Shown: positions 51,743 to 61,065 of the stretch, piece after piece | Layout: every line of letters starts with the position of its first letter | How positions within the stretch are numbered: position 1 is the first letter of the stretch | Source of the DNA: an uncultured Kordia sp. | GTDB taxonomy: Bacteria > Bacteroidota > Bacteroidia > Flavobacteriales > Flavobacteriaceae | Assembly: GCF_947489565.1 (NCBI RefSeq) | Contig: NZ_CANLEA010000013.1 | Location: 1-64,000, forward strand | DNA length: 64,000 bases | Reading direction: 5' to 3' | Position numbers and translations under genes: made by a program | Notes under the pieces: model-generated | Database searches by the model: none | Seen by the model: the letters and a program-made list of their open reading frames with translations, nothing else | What the model was told of the DNA's origin: nothing

Positions 51743-52740
51743 AGTTTACATTGATCATTTGTACATACATGCGCCCGAAACCATTGCAAACACTATTGCA
51801 ATCGGTGGTAAAGCAATCGTTGCATCCAAATGAAATCCTCATTGTAGACGGTTCTCGAAATGATGAAACAAAAGAAATGTTAGATCAAAATCCGTTTAAA
51901 AATCTAATCTATTTCAAAGTAAATGATTCAGAACGTGGTTTAACGAGACAACGTAATTTTGGCATTAGAAATGTTTCTGAAACTAGCGAAATTGTATGTT
52001 TTTTGGATGATGATACTATTTTAGATGTCAACTATTTCAAAAATCTTATTGAAACGTACGAAACCTATCCAAATGCTTTAGGTGTTGGTGGCTATATTAC
52101 AAACGAAATTAGTTGGATAAAGATTACTGAAAACACGAAACCTTCTGCGAATTCATTTGTATATGATGGTTGGTTTCGAAACGAATCGCAGCGTTATAGA
52201 TTGCGAAAAAAACTAGGTTTATTAGACAATACAAAACCGTGTATTATGCCAACGTTTGCACATGGTAGAGCGGTTGGATTTTTACCTCCATCTGGAAACA
52301 CATATCCTGTGGAAGTCTTTATGGGCGGCGTTTCGTCGTTTAAAAATGAAATCTTCAAACAAATCAATTTTTCTACTTATTTCGATGGATATGGTTTGTA
52401 TGAAGACACCGATTTTACGCTTAGAGTCTCTAAATTGGGGCAATTATACGTAAACACAGCGGCGCAATTGGAACATCATCATGATGCTTCTGGTCGTCCG
52501 AATCAATATAATTATGGAAAAATGGTCGTCAAAAATGGTTGGTACGTTTGGCGTGTAAAATATCCAAAACCAGCATTAAAAGCCAGAATAAAATGGAATA
52601 CAACCACTTTGTTCTTGGCATTTCTCAGATTTACAAATATATTTACCCAGCCTAAAAAAAAGGAAGCCTTTACGGAATCAATGGGCAGATTTGCTGCTTG
52701 GTTTTCATTATGGTTTCAAAAACCCCGAATTGAAAGATGA
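51739..52740 (+). CDS. family 2 glycosyltransferase
   Basis: A 333-residue inverting GT-A transferase. TLIICTYMRPKPLQTLL and LIVDGSRNDET form the nucleotide-binding part, CFLDDDTILD the metal-binding DDD (near 93), and GLYEDTDFTLRVSKLG the catalytic ED region. A basic C-terminal extension with FLAFLRFTNIF could associate with the membrane. It overlaps both neighbours by four bases (ATGA). Confidence 0.92.
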   Translation: MKFTLIICTYMRPKPLQTLLQSVVKQSLHPNEILIVDGSRNDETKEMLDQNPFKNLIYFKVNDSERGLTRQRNFGIRNVSETSEIVCFLDDDTILDVNYFKNLIETYETYPNALGVGGYITNEISWIKITENTKPSANSFVYDGWFRNESQRYRLRKKLGLLDNTKPCIMPTFAHGRAVGFLPPSGNTYPVEVFMGGVSSFKNEIFKQINFSTYFDGYGLYEDTDFTLRVSKLGQLYVNTAAQLEHHHDASGRPNQYNYGKMVVKNGWYVWRVKYPKPALKARIKWNTTTLFLAFLRFTNIFTQPKKKEAFTESMGRFAAWFSLWFQKPRIER

Positions 52741-53516
52741 GTTTTCTCAAAAAAATATACAAACTATTGCCTTCAAAAGGCTTGAAAGAATCACTGAAAG
52801 AAGTGTATTTTAATCAAGTTCGAAAAGAAAAATTTAAGCGTAAAAACGGTTGTTATTCTACAATTTTTGACGGAAATATTGAAGTTGCTACAAAACTCCC
52901 AATGTATTACGTTGTGAAGGATATCAATAGATACGAGACGTTTTACACCGTAAAAAATGATGATATAGTCATTGATGCGGGCGCAAATCATGCGTATTTA
53001 TCTATTTACTATGGGAAAAAAGTAGGCCCTGCTGGAAAAGTATTTGCCTTTGAGCCAGATAAAATCAATATTGCTGAAATGGAAGCGAATATTGCGCTGA
53101 ATGCTGATGTGAAAAATATTCAAATTCAAGAAGAATTGATTTGGAATGAAAATACAAAACTAGAATTCTTTGAAGCTGGGACAGTTTCTTCATCCATTCA
53201 TTACAAACCTGAAAATGCCAAAGCGATTTTAAAAGATGCCATTACAATTGATGCTTTCCAAAATAGAGAAAAATTAGCGCGTTTGGACTTTATTAAAATG
53301 GACATTGAAGGAGCAGAAATAGAAGCCATGGATGGTTTGGTAGATGTGCTTGAAAAGTTTAAACCAAATTTTGCTATTGCAAGCTATCATTGGGTAAATG
53401 AGGAGCAAACCTATAAAAAAGTAGAAGCATTCTTTGAAGCAAAAAACTATCCGTATAAGACTGTTTTTTACAAAGATGGAGAAGTTATAACCTTTGCAGG
53501 AAATAGCGTTGCCTAA
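52737..53516 (+). CDS. FkbM-family methyltransferase
   Basis: A 259-residue SAM-dependent O-methyltransferase of the FkbM family. Basic N-terminus, then motif I VIDAGANHAYLSIYYGKKVG (near 78), FAFEPDKIN as motif II, and the family hallmark FIKMDIEGAEIEAMDGL (near 185). Such enzymes methylate sugar hydroxyls in bacterial polysaccharides and lipids. Overlaps the previous glycosyltransferase by four bases. Confidence 0.92.
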   Translation: MSFLKKIYKLLPSKGLKESLKEVYFNQVRKEKFKRKNGCYSTIFDGNIEVATKLPMYYVVKDINRYETFYTVKNDDIVIDAGANHAYLSIYYGKKVGPAGKVFAFEPDKINIAEMEANIALNADVKNIQIQEELIWNENTKLEFFEAGTVSSSIHYKPENAKAILKDAITIDAFQNREKLARLDFIKMDIEGAEIEAMDGLVDVLEKFKPNFAIASYHWVNEEQTYKKVEAFFEAKNYPYKTVFYKDGEVITFAGNSVA

Positions 53517-53517
53517 T

Positions 53518-54633
53518 ATGAAATTCCTAATTATCACACACGTTTTACATGCCAAAAAAGAGGCAAAATATCTTGCGTACGCGCCGTATGTGAAAGAAAT
53601 GAACTTGTGGTTAAAGTATGTAGATAAAGTCACGATAGTAGCGCCGTTATTAGCAGACAAAGAGATTCGTCCGATTGATATTGCGTATCAACATGACAAT
53701 ATAGATTTTAGATCGATTCCTGCGTTTAATTTACTAAGCATTAAATCAATCTTAAAAACATTGTTGGTGCTGCCAGTTATTTTCTTTAAAATTATTGGCG
53801 CAATGCGAAAAGCAGATCATATTCATTTGCGTTGCCCTGGAAATATCGGATTGATAGGATGTATTGCACAAATTTTCTTTCCGTCGAAGACCAAAACAGC
53901 GAAATATGCTGGAAATTGGGATCCAAAGAGCAAGCAACCACTAAGTTATAGACTGCAAAAAAGAATACTTTCCAATACATTTTTAACCAAAAAAATGAAC
54001 GTTTTGGTGTATGGCGATTGGAAAAATCAAACAAAAAATATTAAATCATTTTTCACGGCAACGTACAGAGACAGTGATAAAGGAGAAGTTTTGAAACGTA
54101 CTTTGAAGAACACGATTCGTTTCAGTTTTGTGGGTTCGTTAGCTCCTGGGAAACGTCCGTTGTTGACTATTCAAATTGTAGAAGAACTACGTAAACGTAA
54201 CCATAATGTGCGTTTAGACGTGTTCGGAGATGGCGCAAAGCGAGAAGAATTAGAAACGTATATTGCAGAGAATCAATTGAAAGAATTCATTACGTTGCAT
54301 GGAAATGTAACTGCTGAAGAAGTCAAAGAAGTTCATAAAACAGCACATTTTATGATGCTTCCATCCAAATCAGAAGGTTGGCCAAAAGTCGTGGCAGAAG
54401 CTATGTTTTGGGGAAGCTTGCCAATTGTCACCAAAATTTCCTGTGTTCCATATATGTTGGATGAAGGAAATCGCGGAATTTTGATTGAACCGAATGTTTC
54501 CACTGCCGTAGAAGCGATAGAAAACGTATTACAATCACCAAGAAAATATCAAGAAAAGGTTGACAAAGCGATTGAATGGAGTAGAATTTATACGCTTGAC
54601 ACTTTTGAAAACGAAATTAAATCATTGCTCTAA
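53518..54633 (+). CDS. GT4-family glycosyltransferase
   Basis: From ATG 53518, one base after the preceding stop, the product has 371 residues; the ORF extends upstream to 53494 but that start overlaps the FkbM gene. N-terminal MKFLIITHVLHAKKEAKYLA, then RFSFVGSLAPGKRPLLTIQI, LDVFGDGAKREELETYI and the E-x7-E motif in LPSKSEGWPKVVAEAMFWG. It has an N-terminal domain helix-rich in hydrophobics around 75-100. Ends one base before the exostosin-like gene. Confidence 0.92.
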   Translation: MKFLIITHVLHAKKEAKYLAYAPYVKEMNLWLKYVDKVTIVAPLLADKEIRPIDIAYQHDNIDFRSIPAFNLLSIKSILKTLLVLPVIFFKIIGAMRKADHIHLRCPGNIGLIGCIAQIFFPSKTKTAKYAGNWDPKSKQPLSYRLQKRILSNTFLTKKMNVLVYGDWKNQTKNIKSFFTATYRDSDKGEVLKRTLKNTIRFSFVGSLAPGKRPLLTIQIVEELRKRNHNVRLDVFGDGAKREELETYIAENQLKEFITLHGNVTAEEVKEVHKTAHFMMLPSKSEGWPKVVAEAMFWGSLPIVTKISCVPYMLDEGNRGILIEPNVSTAVEAIENVLQSPRKYQEKVDKAIEWSRIYTLDTFENEIKSLL

Positions 54634-55683
54634 ATGCTGAATGTGTACACAGATAGAAAATTCATTGAGAAACATCCGAAAGGAGAGAAGTTTCCGTTGA
54701 TTTATGCCTTATTGTTCGATGAACGCAATGAATTTCCTGAAGTCAAAAACTATTATCAATTGGTAGACGCTATCGACGAAGCGGAAGTAGCGTTTTTACC
54801 ATTTTCGTGGAATTACTATTTGAATAAAAATTTACAAACAGAAGCAGAGCATTTTATTGATGAATGTCATGCAAAGAATTTAAAAGTATTAACCTACATT
54901 TCTGGAGATCAAGGTGTCATGCCAACAAATAAAGATGTGTATGTGTTTCGAAATAGTGGTTACAAGAGCAAAAAACTTAAAAATCAAATTTCATTTCCTG
55001 CATTTTTTAAAGATCCGTTGGTGCATTATATCGAAAAAGAAAATCATCAAGTTCGTGTAAAAGCAGCAAAACCTGTGATTGGATTTGTTGGACAAGCAAC
55101 ACCAAATCTCTTAAAAGCAGCAAAAGATGTTGGTTTGATTGTATATAGAAATCTAAAATTTCATCTAGGAAAAACACGTTTAGAGCCACAACAATGGTAT
55201 GCAGCGCCGTTTATGCGTTACAAATATTTAAAGCGATTAGAGAAACATAAAGACATTAAAACGAATATCATTTATCGTGAGCGTTACCGTGCTGGTGTGC
55301 GTACAAATCGTTCGGTAGACAAGACAACGTATGAGTTTTATGAAAATATCAACGATTCAGATTATATTTTCAATTTGCGCGGAGCAGGAAACTTTTCAGT
55401 ACGTTTTTATCAAACCTTAGCGATGGGAAGAATTCCTGTGCTGATTGATACCGATTGTTTGTTGCCACTAGAAGGAATCATTGATTGGACGCAACATTGC
55501 ATTCGAATTCCGCAAGGAAAAGAACAGGAAATGGAAGCGCGATTGGTTGAATTTCATAAAAACCTAACACAAGAAAAATTTGAAGAAATACAACAAGCAA
55601 ATAGAAAGCTTTGGGAAGAATATCTAACGCTTACGAGTTTTTTTGAACGCATTCATGATCTGTTGATGAAAGATAAAATATAA
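54634..55683 (+). CDS. exostosin-like (GT47) glycosyltransferase
   Basis: A 349-residue protein resembling the exostosin domain. The N-terminal YYQLVDAIDEAEVAFLPFSW, the KNLKVLTYISGDQG motif, KPVIGFVGQA and the C-terminal DYIFNLRGAGNFSVRFYQTLAMGRIPVLID segment match the family, whose eukaryotic members build heparan sulfate. No membrane anchor. Last gene of the third block; a 383-base repeat-rich gap follows. Donor is unknown; GlcA or related sugars are used by other members. Confidence 0.85.
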   Translation: MLNVYTDRKFIEKHPKGEKFPLIYALLFDERNEFPEVKNYYQLVDAIDEAEVAFLPFSWNYYLNKNLQTEAEHFIDECHAKNLKVLTYISGDQGVMPTNKDVYVFRNSGYKSKKLKNQISFPAFFKDPLVHYIEKENHQVRVKAAKPVIGFVGQATPNLLKAAKDVGLIVYRNLKFHLGKTRLEPQQWYAAPFMRYKYLKRLEKHKDIKTNIIYRERYRAGVRTNRSVDKTTYEFYENINDSDYIFNLRGAGNFSVRFYQTLAMGRIPVLIDTDCLLPLEGIIDWTQHCIRIPQGKEQEMEARLVEFHKNLTQEKFEEIQQANRKLWEEYLTLTSFFERIHDLLMKDKI

Positions 55684-56066
55684 GTGCTCAAATTGTCATA
55701 TCGAGCGCAGTCGAGATATTTTTGAATAATGATTGTAAACTAGTTTTGAGATGTTAGTAGTGAGCATTGAGAAGTTTCAAAGTATAAATTGTTCAAAACG
55801 TCAGTTCGAGTGAAATTCTGAAAGAATTTAGTATCGAGAATAGCTTTGAAATTGAAGAGTTTATAGTATGTTGTAGTAGTTCTCGATACAAATTTGCTTT
55901 GCAAATTCACTCGAACTGACGGAAAGAGTAAAACAAATAACAAAAAGACAAATCAACAAACAAACAAATCAACAAATCAACAAACAAACAAAGAAGTCAA
56001 AATGTTAAATGCTAAATTTTGAATTTTAAATTGAAACACTACATTTAAAAACCCAAAACCCAACAA
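55684..56066. repeat. nested palindromic element, copy C, with flanking repeats
   Basis: No gene is seen. A TGTCATATCGAGCGCAGTCG repeat of a kind common in Bacteroidota lies at 55694-55713. The nested palindrome spans 55797-55922 (AACGTCAGTTCGAGTG with CACTCGAACTGACG, inner TAGTATCGAGAA with TTCTCGATACAA). An imperfect AAAC/AATC repeat covers about 55925-55990, followed by AT-rich repeats and the A/C-rich leader of the next gene. Confidence 0.85.
56017..56047 (+). promoter_or_regulatory. promoter-like unit homologous to that of neuA
   Basis: TTTTG (56017-56021), 18 bases, TACATTTA (56040-56047). Sequence around it (AAATTTTGAATTTTAAATTGAAACACTACATTT in two pieces) is homologous to 46871-46902. 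The last consensus G is A, so activity may be weaker. It would serve the fourth block starting at 56067. Confidence 0.4.
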
Positions 56067-57134
56067 ATGAAAACCCTTCAAGTCATAGATACCTTAGATA
56101 CTGGCGGTGCCGAAAAACTAGCCGTTACGTATGCAAACGCTTTGACAACGGAAGTAGAAGCTTCTTTTTTGTGTGTAACGCGTAAAGAAGGTGTGTTGAA
56201 AAATCAGGTTTCGGAAGAAGTTGGTTATTTGTTTTTGAATCGAAAAAGGACATTGGATTTTGGAGCAATCAAGCGATTGAAAGCATTTATCAAGGAAAAC
56301 GAGATCAAGATTGTACATGCACATGCGACTTCGTTTTTTATCGTGTTTTTGACAAAATTGATCTACCCGAAATTCAAAATGGTTTGGCACGATCATTATG
56401 GGAATAGTGAGTTTTTAAAAGAACGAAAGTCTTTTGTAATCAAAATGGCTTCGTATGCTATGAGCGGTGTGATTTCTGTAAATCAACGATTGAAAGATTG
56501 GGCTGAAAATAATTTAGCAGTTTCCAGAGTTGTGTATTTATCAAATTTTCCTGTAAAGAGTGAAACCGTCAAAGCAGCGACACAATTGCACGGAGTGAAC
56601 GGAAAACGAATTATATGTTTGGCAAATTTACGTCCGCAAAAAGATCATTTATTGTTATTGCAAGCTTTTAAAGCGGTTCAAAAAGAGGATTGGACATTGC
56701 ATTTGGTTGGAAAAGACTTTGAAGATGATTATTCGCGACAAATCAAGTTGTATATTCACGATCATGAGTTAAGCGGAAAAGTATTTGTGTATGGAAGTCG
56801 AGAAGATGTGTCGCACATATTGAATCAGTGTCATGTTGGTGTACTATCTTCAAAATCAGAAGGTTTGCCTATTGCGCTCTTAGAATATGGGTTGCATGAA
56901 TTGGCCGTTCTCACCACTGATGTTGGCGAATGCAACCGAGTTGTTTCCGACGAAACGAAAGGCTATATCGTACCGCCAAATGATGCAACACAGTTTGCTG
57001 AAAAATTGGAATTATTAATGGGAAATCAACTGGAACGACTCGCGAAAGCGGAAAATTTACACGCACACATACAAGAAAATTTTGCACAAAAAGCAATCAT
57101 ACAACAACTGATCAATTTTTACAACGAATTGTAA
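56067..57134 (+). CDS. GT4-family glycosyltransferase
   Basis: A 355-residue GT-B transferase. N-terminus MKTLQVIDTLDTGGAEKLAV has the glycine-rich loop; IVHAHATSFFIVFLTKL and MVWHDHYGNSEF follow; the C-terminal domain has IICLANLRPQKDHLLLLQAF, LVGKDFEDDYSRQI and the E-x7-E motif in LSSKSEGLPIALLEYGLHEL. It opens the fourth block and is separated from the next gene by no bases. Sugar specificity unknown. Confidence 0.93.
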   Translation: MKTLQVIDTLDTGGAEKLAVTYANALTTEVEASFLCVTRKEGVLKNQVSEEVGYLFLNRKRTLDFGAIKRLKAFIKENEIKIVHAHATSFFIVFLTKLIYPKFKMVWHDHYGNSEFLKERKSFVIKMASYAMSGVISVNQRLKDWAENNLAVSRVVYLSNFPVKSETVKAATQLHGVNGKRIICLANLRPQKDHLLLLQAFKAVQKEDWTLHLVGKDFEDDYSRQIKLYIHDHELSGKVFVYGSREDVSHILNQCHVGVLSSKSEGLPIALLEYGLHELAVLTTDVGECNRVVSDETKGYIVPPNDATQFAEKLELLMGNQLERLAKAENLHAHIQENFAQKAIIQQLINFYNEL

Positions 57135-58451
57135 ATGGCAACACGCGCAGAATATATGGAAAAGCAGATGCAAAAGCTTGGGAAATCAACCTTCCTCAAG
57201 TTGACGCTGTTCCTAATTCTGATTTCGTATTTCTACAATTTGGCAGTATTCAATTACAGTATTACTGGAAATAATGAGTTGCGTTTATACGATTTTGTAG
57301 GAATGCTGGTTTTATATCAGTTCTACCAAAACCGTACTTTTTTGCTCATGTTTATCAATAACGAAAAGTACATGTATTACTTGTGGACATTCATCCGATG
57401 GAGTATGTTCATGATGATATTTACCTTTTTTATTAGTTACCTAAACGGACGTTTGACATGGATTTTACGAACCACACTGTTTATGTATCATTTCTTGATA
57501 TTCTATTTTTCTTTTGTGTTCTTTTTGATTTTAATGCGCCGTGGAAAAATCTTGAAACAGTTTGTCTATCTGTACATTATCATGGTCATTATTGCCGCGC
57601 TAGTAGTGTTATTTCAGCACTTTGGAATAGTTCCGTATTTGTGGAGTGATTTGGATAGAAAAGCTTATGGAGGATTTCTTTCGGGTATTTTAGGACCAAA
57701 TAAGATCGTTTTGGGAATGGTGATGTATATTTCGTTAGTCACGTTTATTGGACTTTTTTTACAGAAAGAATTACGGATTAGTAAAATCATGCTTTTGGCA
57801 GGAATTCTCTTTGCCATGATTGCTTTGGGATTGAGTGGTTCCAGAACAAGTTATGTAGGATTATTGGTCTTTTTAGTGTATTTCTTTTTCCGTTCTACAG
57901 GAAAATTTATTTATATGTCGGTCATTTTAGGTGCAGGATTTATGATTGTCTCTATGTACAATTCAGAAATTTTCACTATGATTGAAAATGTAATTAACGG
58001 TCGTGTATTCAGTAAAATTTCAGATCCGTCGTTGATTGCGCAAGGAAATGTAGATCAATTGTATGAAGATTTAGGTTCTGGACGAAAAAATTTATCGCTC
58101 ATGTATGTCGATTATTTACTCACACATGTTTATGTAGTTCCTTTTGGATCAGGCTTTAATAACTTTATTTTGGTCGGAAATTCGGCACACAATATCTACC
58201 TAACATTGATCAATGAAGTCGGTTTATTAGGCTTGTTTTTCTATGTAAAATGGTTGACAAGTTACTTTAGTTTACAATTTACTCATTTCAAACAATTAGG
58301 AATCGTATTAAAAGGCCTTGTATTAGCAACAATGGTAACATTATTATTTGGTGAACAATTGTATGTTTACCGACCTGTTTTTGCTATATTGGGCATATTT
58401 TTATTTGCAACAGCAGTTTTACTAAGCCCTCGATATTACAAAAAAACATGA
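57135..58451 (+). CDS. O-antigen ligase/polymerase family membrane protein (Wzy-like)
   Basis: A 438-residue membrane protein with about eleven spans. The Wzy_C-like region includes LGLSGSRTSYVGLLVFLVYF and a periplasmic loop ending in VPFGSGFNNFILVGNSAHNIY, with the conserved His of the NxAHNxYL motif, which fits O-antigen ligase/polymerase (PF04932). It therefore either polymerises undecaprenyl-linked repeats or transfers chains to an acceptor. Its presence beside Wzm/Wzt is noteworthy, since ABC export usually works without Wzy. Confidence 0.88.
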   Translation: MATRAEYMEKQMQKLGKSTFLKLTLFLILISYFYNLAVFNYSITGNNELRLYDFVGMLVLYQFYQNRTFLLMFINNEKYMYYLWTFIRWSMFMMIFTFFISYLNGRLTWILRTTLFMYHFLIFYFSFVFFLILMRRGKILKQFVYLYIIMVIIAALVVLFQHFGIVPYLWSDLDRKAYGGFLSGILGPNKIVLGMVMYISLVTFIGLFLQKELRISKIMLLAGILFAMIALGLSGSRTSYVGLLVFLVYFFFRSTGKFIYMSVILGAGFMIVSMYNSEIFTMIENVINGRVFSKISDPSLIAQGNVDQLYEDLGSGRKNLSLMYVDYLLTHVYVVPFGSGFNNFILVGNSAHNIYLTLINEVGLLGLFFYVKWLTSYFSLQFTHFKQLGIVLKGLVLATMVTLLFGEQLYVYRPVFAILGIFLFATAVLLSPRYYKKT

Positions 58452-59404
58452 CAAACTTTGCTGAACATACAATTGGAGTCGTCATTCCGTATTACAACGC
58501 CGCAAAACATATAGAAAATGTAGTGCGCAAGTTGCCAGAATATATAACGAAAATCATCATTGTAGATGATTGTGGAAAAGAACCGATTCCCGATAGTTTG
58601 GTGCAACAATCAGAAACGAGCGATCGGATTGTGATTGTTAGAAACGAAAAGAATTCTGGAGTTGGTGGCGCTACGAAAAATGGTTTTAAAAAAGCGATTG
58701 AATTGAAGCTGGATTATGTCATCAAAGTAGATGCAGACGATCAAATGGACAGTAAATACATTCCAGATTTACTGCAACCATTGATTGAGAAAAAGGCAGA
58801 ATACGCCAAAGGAAATCGTTTCAAGGATTTTAAAGCACTACGACAAATGCCGTTTGTACGCAAAGTTGGAAATCTTGGTTTATCGTTCTTAGTAAAAGCA
58901 GCTTCTGGTTATTGGAATAATTTTGATCCAACCAACGGTTTCTTTGCTGTGAAGGTAGAATTATTAGAAAAACTAGATTTCAAAAACATTCACCGCGATT
59001 ATTATTTTGAATCTTCGCTCATTGCAGAATTGTATTTTCACGATGCACGCATCAAAGATGTACCAATGCCTGCAAATTATGGTGATGAAAAATCGAGTAT
59101 GAAAGTCTGGAAGATTCCATTCATCTTTATTCCAAAATTGACGAAAACTTTCTGGAAACGCATCTTTAAAAGCTATTTTATCTACGATTTTAATATTGCG
59201 TCCATTTATTTATTATTCGGTTTGCCAATGTTTCTTTTTGGTGTCGTTTTCGGAATTTACAATTGGATTCACTACTATAATATTGGAGAATTTACACCAA
59301 CAGGAACTATTATGTTGATTACAGTTTCGCTGATTCTCGGTTTTCAATTGCTGTTACAAGCCATACAATATGATATCTTAAAAGCGCCTAAATCAGTATC
59401 ATGA
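58448..59404 (+). CDS. family 2 glycosyltransferase with C-terminal membrane spans
   Basis: A 318-residue polyprenyl-phosphate glycosyltransferase-like enzyme (DPM/GtrB style). IGVVIPYYNAAKHIENVV, IIIVDDCGKEP, the DxD-containing VIKVDADDQMDS (near 97) and the acceptor motif FFAVKVELLEKLDF are visible. Two membrane spans at about 255-278 and 287-310 end it. Such enzymes load a sugar on a lipid phosphate for GT-C enzymes; the following membrane protein may use it. Overlaps both neighbours by four bases. Confidence 0.9.
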   Translation: MTNFAEHTIGVVIPYYNAAKHIENVVRKLPEYITKIIIVDDCGKEPIPDSLVQQSETSDRIVIVRNEKNSGVGGATKNGFKKAIELKLDYVIKVDADDQMDSKYIPDLLQPLIEKKAEYAKGNRFKDFKALRQMPFVRKVGNLGLSFLVKAASGYWNNFDPTNGFFAVKVELLEKLDFKNIHRDYYFESSLIAELYFHDARIKDVPMPANYGDEKSSMKVWKIPFIFIPKLTKTFWKRIFKSYFIYDFNIASIYLLFGLPMFLFGVVFGIYNWIHYYNIGEFTPTGTIMLITVSLILGFQLLLQAIQYDILKAPKSVS

Positions 59405-60993
59405 ATCGCAAACACATCTTTGTAATACTATTGAATGTTTGCATTGCTTTTGGGTATTATTTGGGGAATTTGTCTTCGAATGAAACACATTTAAGCTCTG
59501 ATTTGCACAACATTATCCCGATTTGTCTTAAAATGGACGATCCTTCAATGTTTCCGCATGATACATTTGCTAATGATTTAGATAATGTAAAATATTATAC
59601 GCCTTTTTATATAGAAACGCTGCGTTTCTTCGCAAACTTTACCGATGGGAATTATGTACAGGCATTAAACATTCTAACGTTTATTTGTCACATTCTCTTT
59701 GGAATGTTATGGTATTTTTTACTGTTTCGAATTACGAATAACTTTTGGATTGCCCTTTTTGTGTCTGTCTTTATGCGCGGTATTATTTGGGTGCCAGGTT
59801 TTGAATATTGGGGAATCTCAGATATGTGGTCGTTATTGCCGCGTGTTGTGTATTACGCCATCATGCCATTGCCGTTTTTGCTCATTAGTTTTACGAACAA
59901 AAGAAAACTGTATCTCGCAGCATTTTTAATAGGATTGTTGTTTAATTTTCATCCGATTACTGGTTTGAGCGGTATTTTAATTTTTGTTGGATACATCGCT
60001 GTGCATTCCTATTTGGGAAAGAAACAACTCAAAGCAATTTTCAGTCTACAAAACATGATCATTTTAGCAATTATTTTTGTGGGAATGCTTCCGTTTTTTA
60101 TGAATTACATGACGAATGTTTCTGTAAAAGCGGATTATGATTTAGGACTTTATAAAGATGCATTGGCATTAAAATATCCAAGTTTTATAACCGAACCAAC
60201 GACGTTTTGGAAAGAATGGTTGACCGTTAAATATATAAGTTACTTTTCGGTAGTGTTTGCATTTTTCATATTTGCGAACCTTAAAGGAACTGCAAAAGAT
60301 AGACTTCGCGGCAAGTATTTGCTCATTTTAAGTGCATTATTATTGCTGCTTCCAAATTTAGCAACCTATGTTGAATTAGCTGTAAACGCTATGTTTGATC
60401 TCAATATTAGAATGTCGTTTCAGTTGGTACGCATGCAAAAGCTATTGATTTTAGCGTTTTACTTTGCCATTTTATTCGGATTGGATATTTTATGCAGAGA
60501 ACAAACGTTTCAAAAGGTCTTTCCGTATATTTTTGGATTCTACGGATTGCTTTTAGTGTTTGCTAAAAATGAAGAATTTGATAAAATTCCGTTTGTTTCG
60601 AATGATATGGTTCGTCGTGTGTTGCCAAATTCGTTATCGGTTGGAAACATTGTAAACGGTCAAGAAAGTGAAGATTTGAATGATGTTTTAATCTATATTC
60701 GAGAAAACACGCCAAAAGATGCTATTTTGTTTGCACCAGATATTGGTCGTTCAGGCGGACAACGTTCGGTTGTATTAGATAGTAAAGGTGCGAATATGTT
60801 GATAGAAGGAAATCCAAAACGCTATGTACAATGGTATCAAGACTATCAAAATTACAATAAACTATCACGACTAGAATCGAATCAATTTTTACGCGATTAT
60901 GGTGTGGAATATGTATTAATTTATATAGATTTACCGGAATTTGAATTGATCCATCAAAAAGGAAGATGGCGACTATATAAGATAGGTAATTAG
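59401..60993 (+). CDS. multipass membrane protein, possible GT-C transferase
   Basis: A 530-residue protein with about eleven spans and a soluble C-terminal domain (about 425-530). The long first periplasmic loop (about 25-75) carries acidic residues in LSSDLHNIIPICLKMDDPSMF, reminiscent of GT-C active loops, and the C-terminal ENTPKDAILFAPDIGRSGGQ region is like the extracytoplasmic domain of such proteins. Coupled to a DPM-like transferase upstream by ATGA, it is a candidate for using the lipid-linked sugar outside the membrane. No close family recognised. Confidence 0.65.
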   Translation: MNRKHIFVILLNVCIAFGYYLGNLSSNETHLSSDLHNIIPICLKMDDPSMFPHDTFANDLDNVKYYTPFYIETLRFFANFTDGNYVQALNILTFICHILFGMLWYFLLFRITNNFWIALFVSVFMRGIIWVPGFEYWGISDMWSLLPRVVYYAIMPLPFLLISFTNKRKLYLAAFLIGLLFNFHPITGLSGILIFVGYIAVHSYLGKKQLKAIFSLQNMIILAIIFVGMLPFFMNYMTNVSVKADYDLGLYKDALALKYPSFITEPTTFWKEWLTVKYISYFSVVFAFFIFANLKGTAKDRLRGKYLLILSALLLLLPNLATYVELAVNAMFDLNIRMSFQLVRMQKLLILAFYFAILFGLDILCREQTFQKVFPYIFGFYGLLLVFAKNEEFDKIPFVSNDMVRRVLPNSLSVGNIVNGQESEDLNDVLIYIRENTPKDAILFAPDIGRSGGQRSVVLDSKGANMLIEGNPKRYVQWYQDYQNYNKLSRLESNQFLRDYGVEYVLIYIDLPEFELIHQKGRWRLYKIGN

Positions 60994-61065
60994 GTTTTGG
61001 GTGTTAGGTGTTGGAATTCACCTAAGATCAAAGACCCAAAACCAAAGACCCAAAAAAAGAACAAC

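Noticed and set aside
60997-61065. Upstream extension of the GIPC-transferase-like protein
   Set aside because: The extra 23 residues are read from the A/C-rich repeat and would place a Pro/Lys-rich stretch before the membrane anchor; TTG at 61066 is more sensible.
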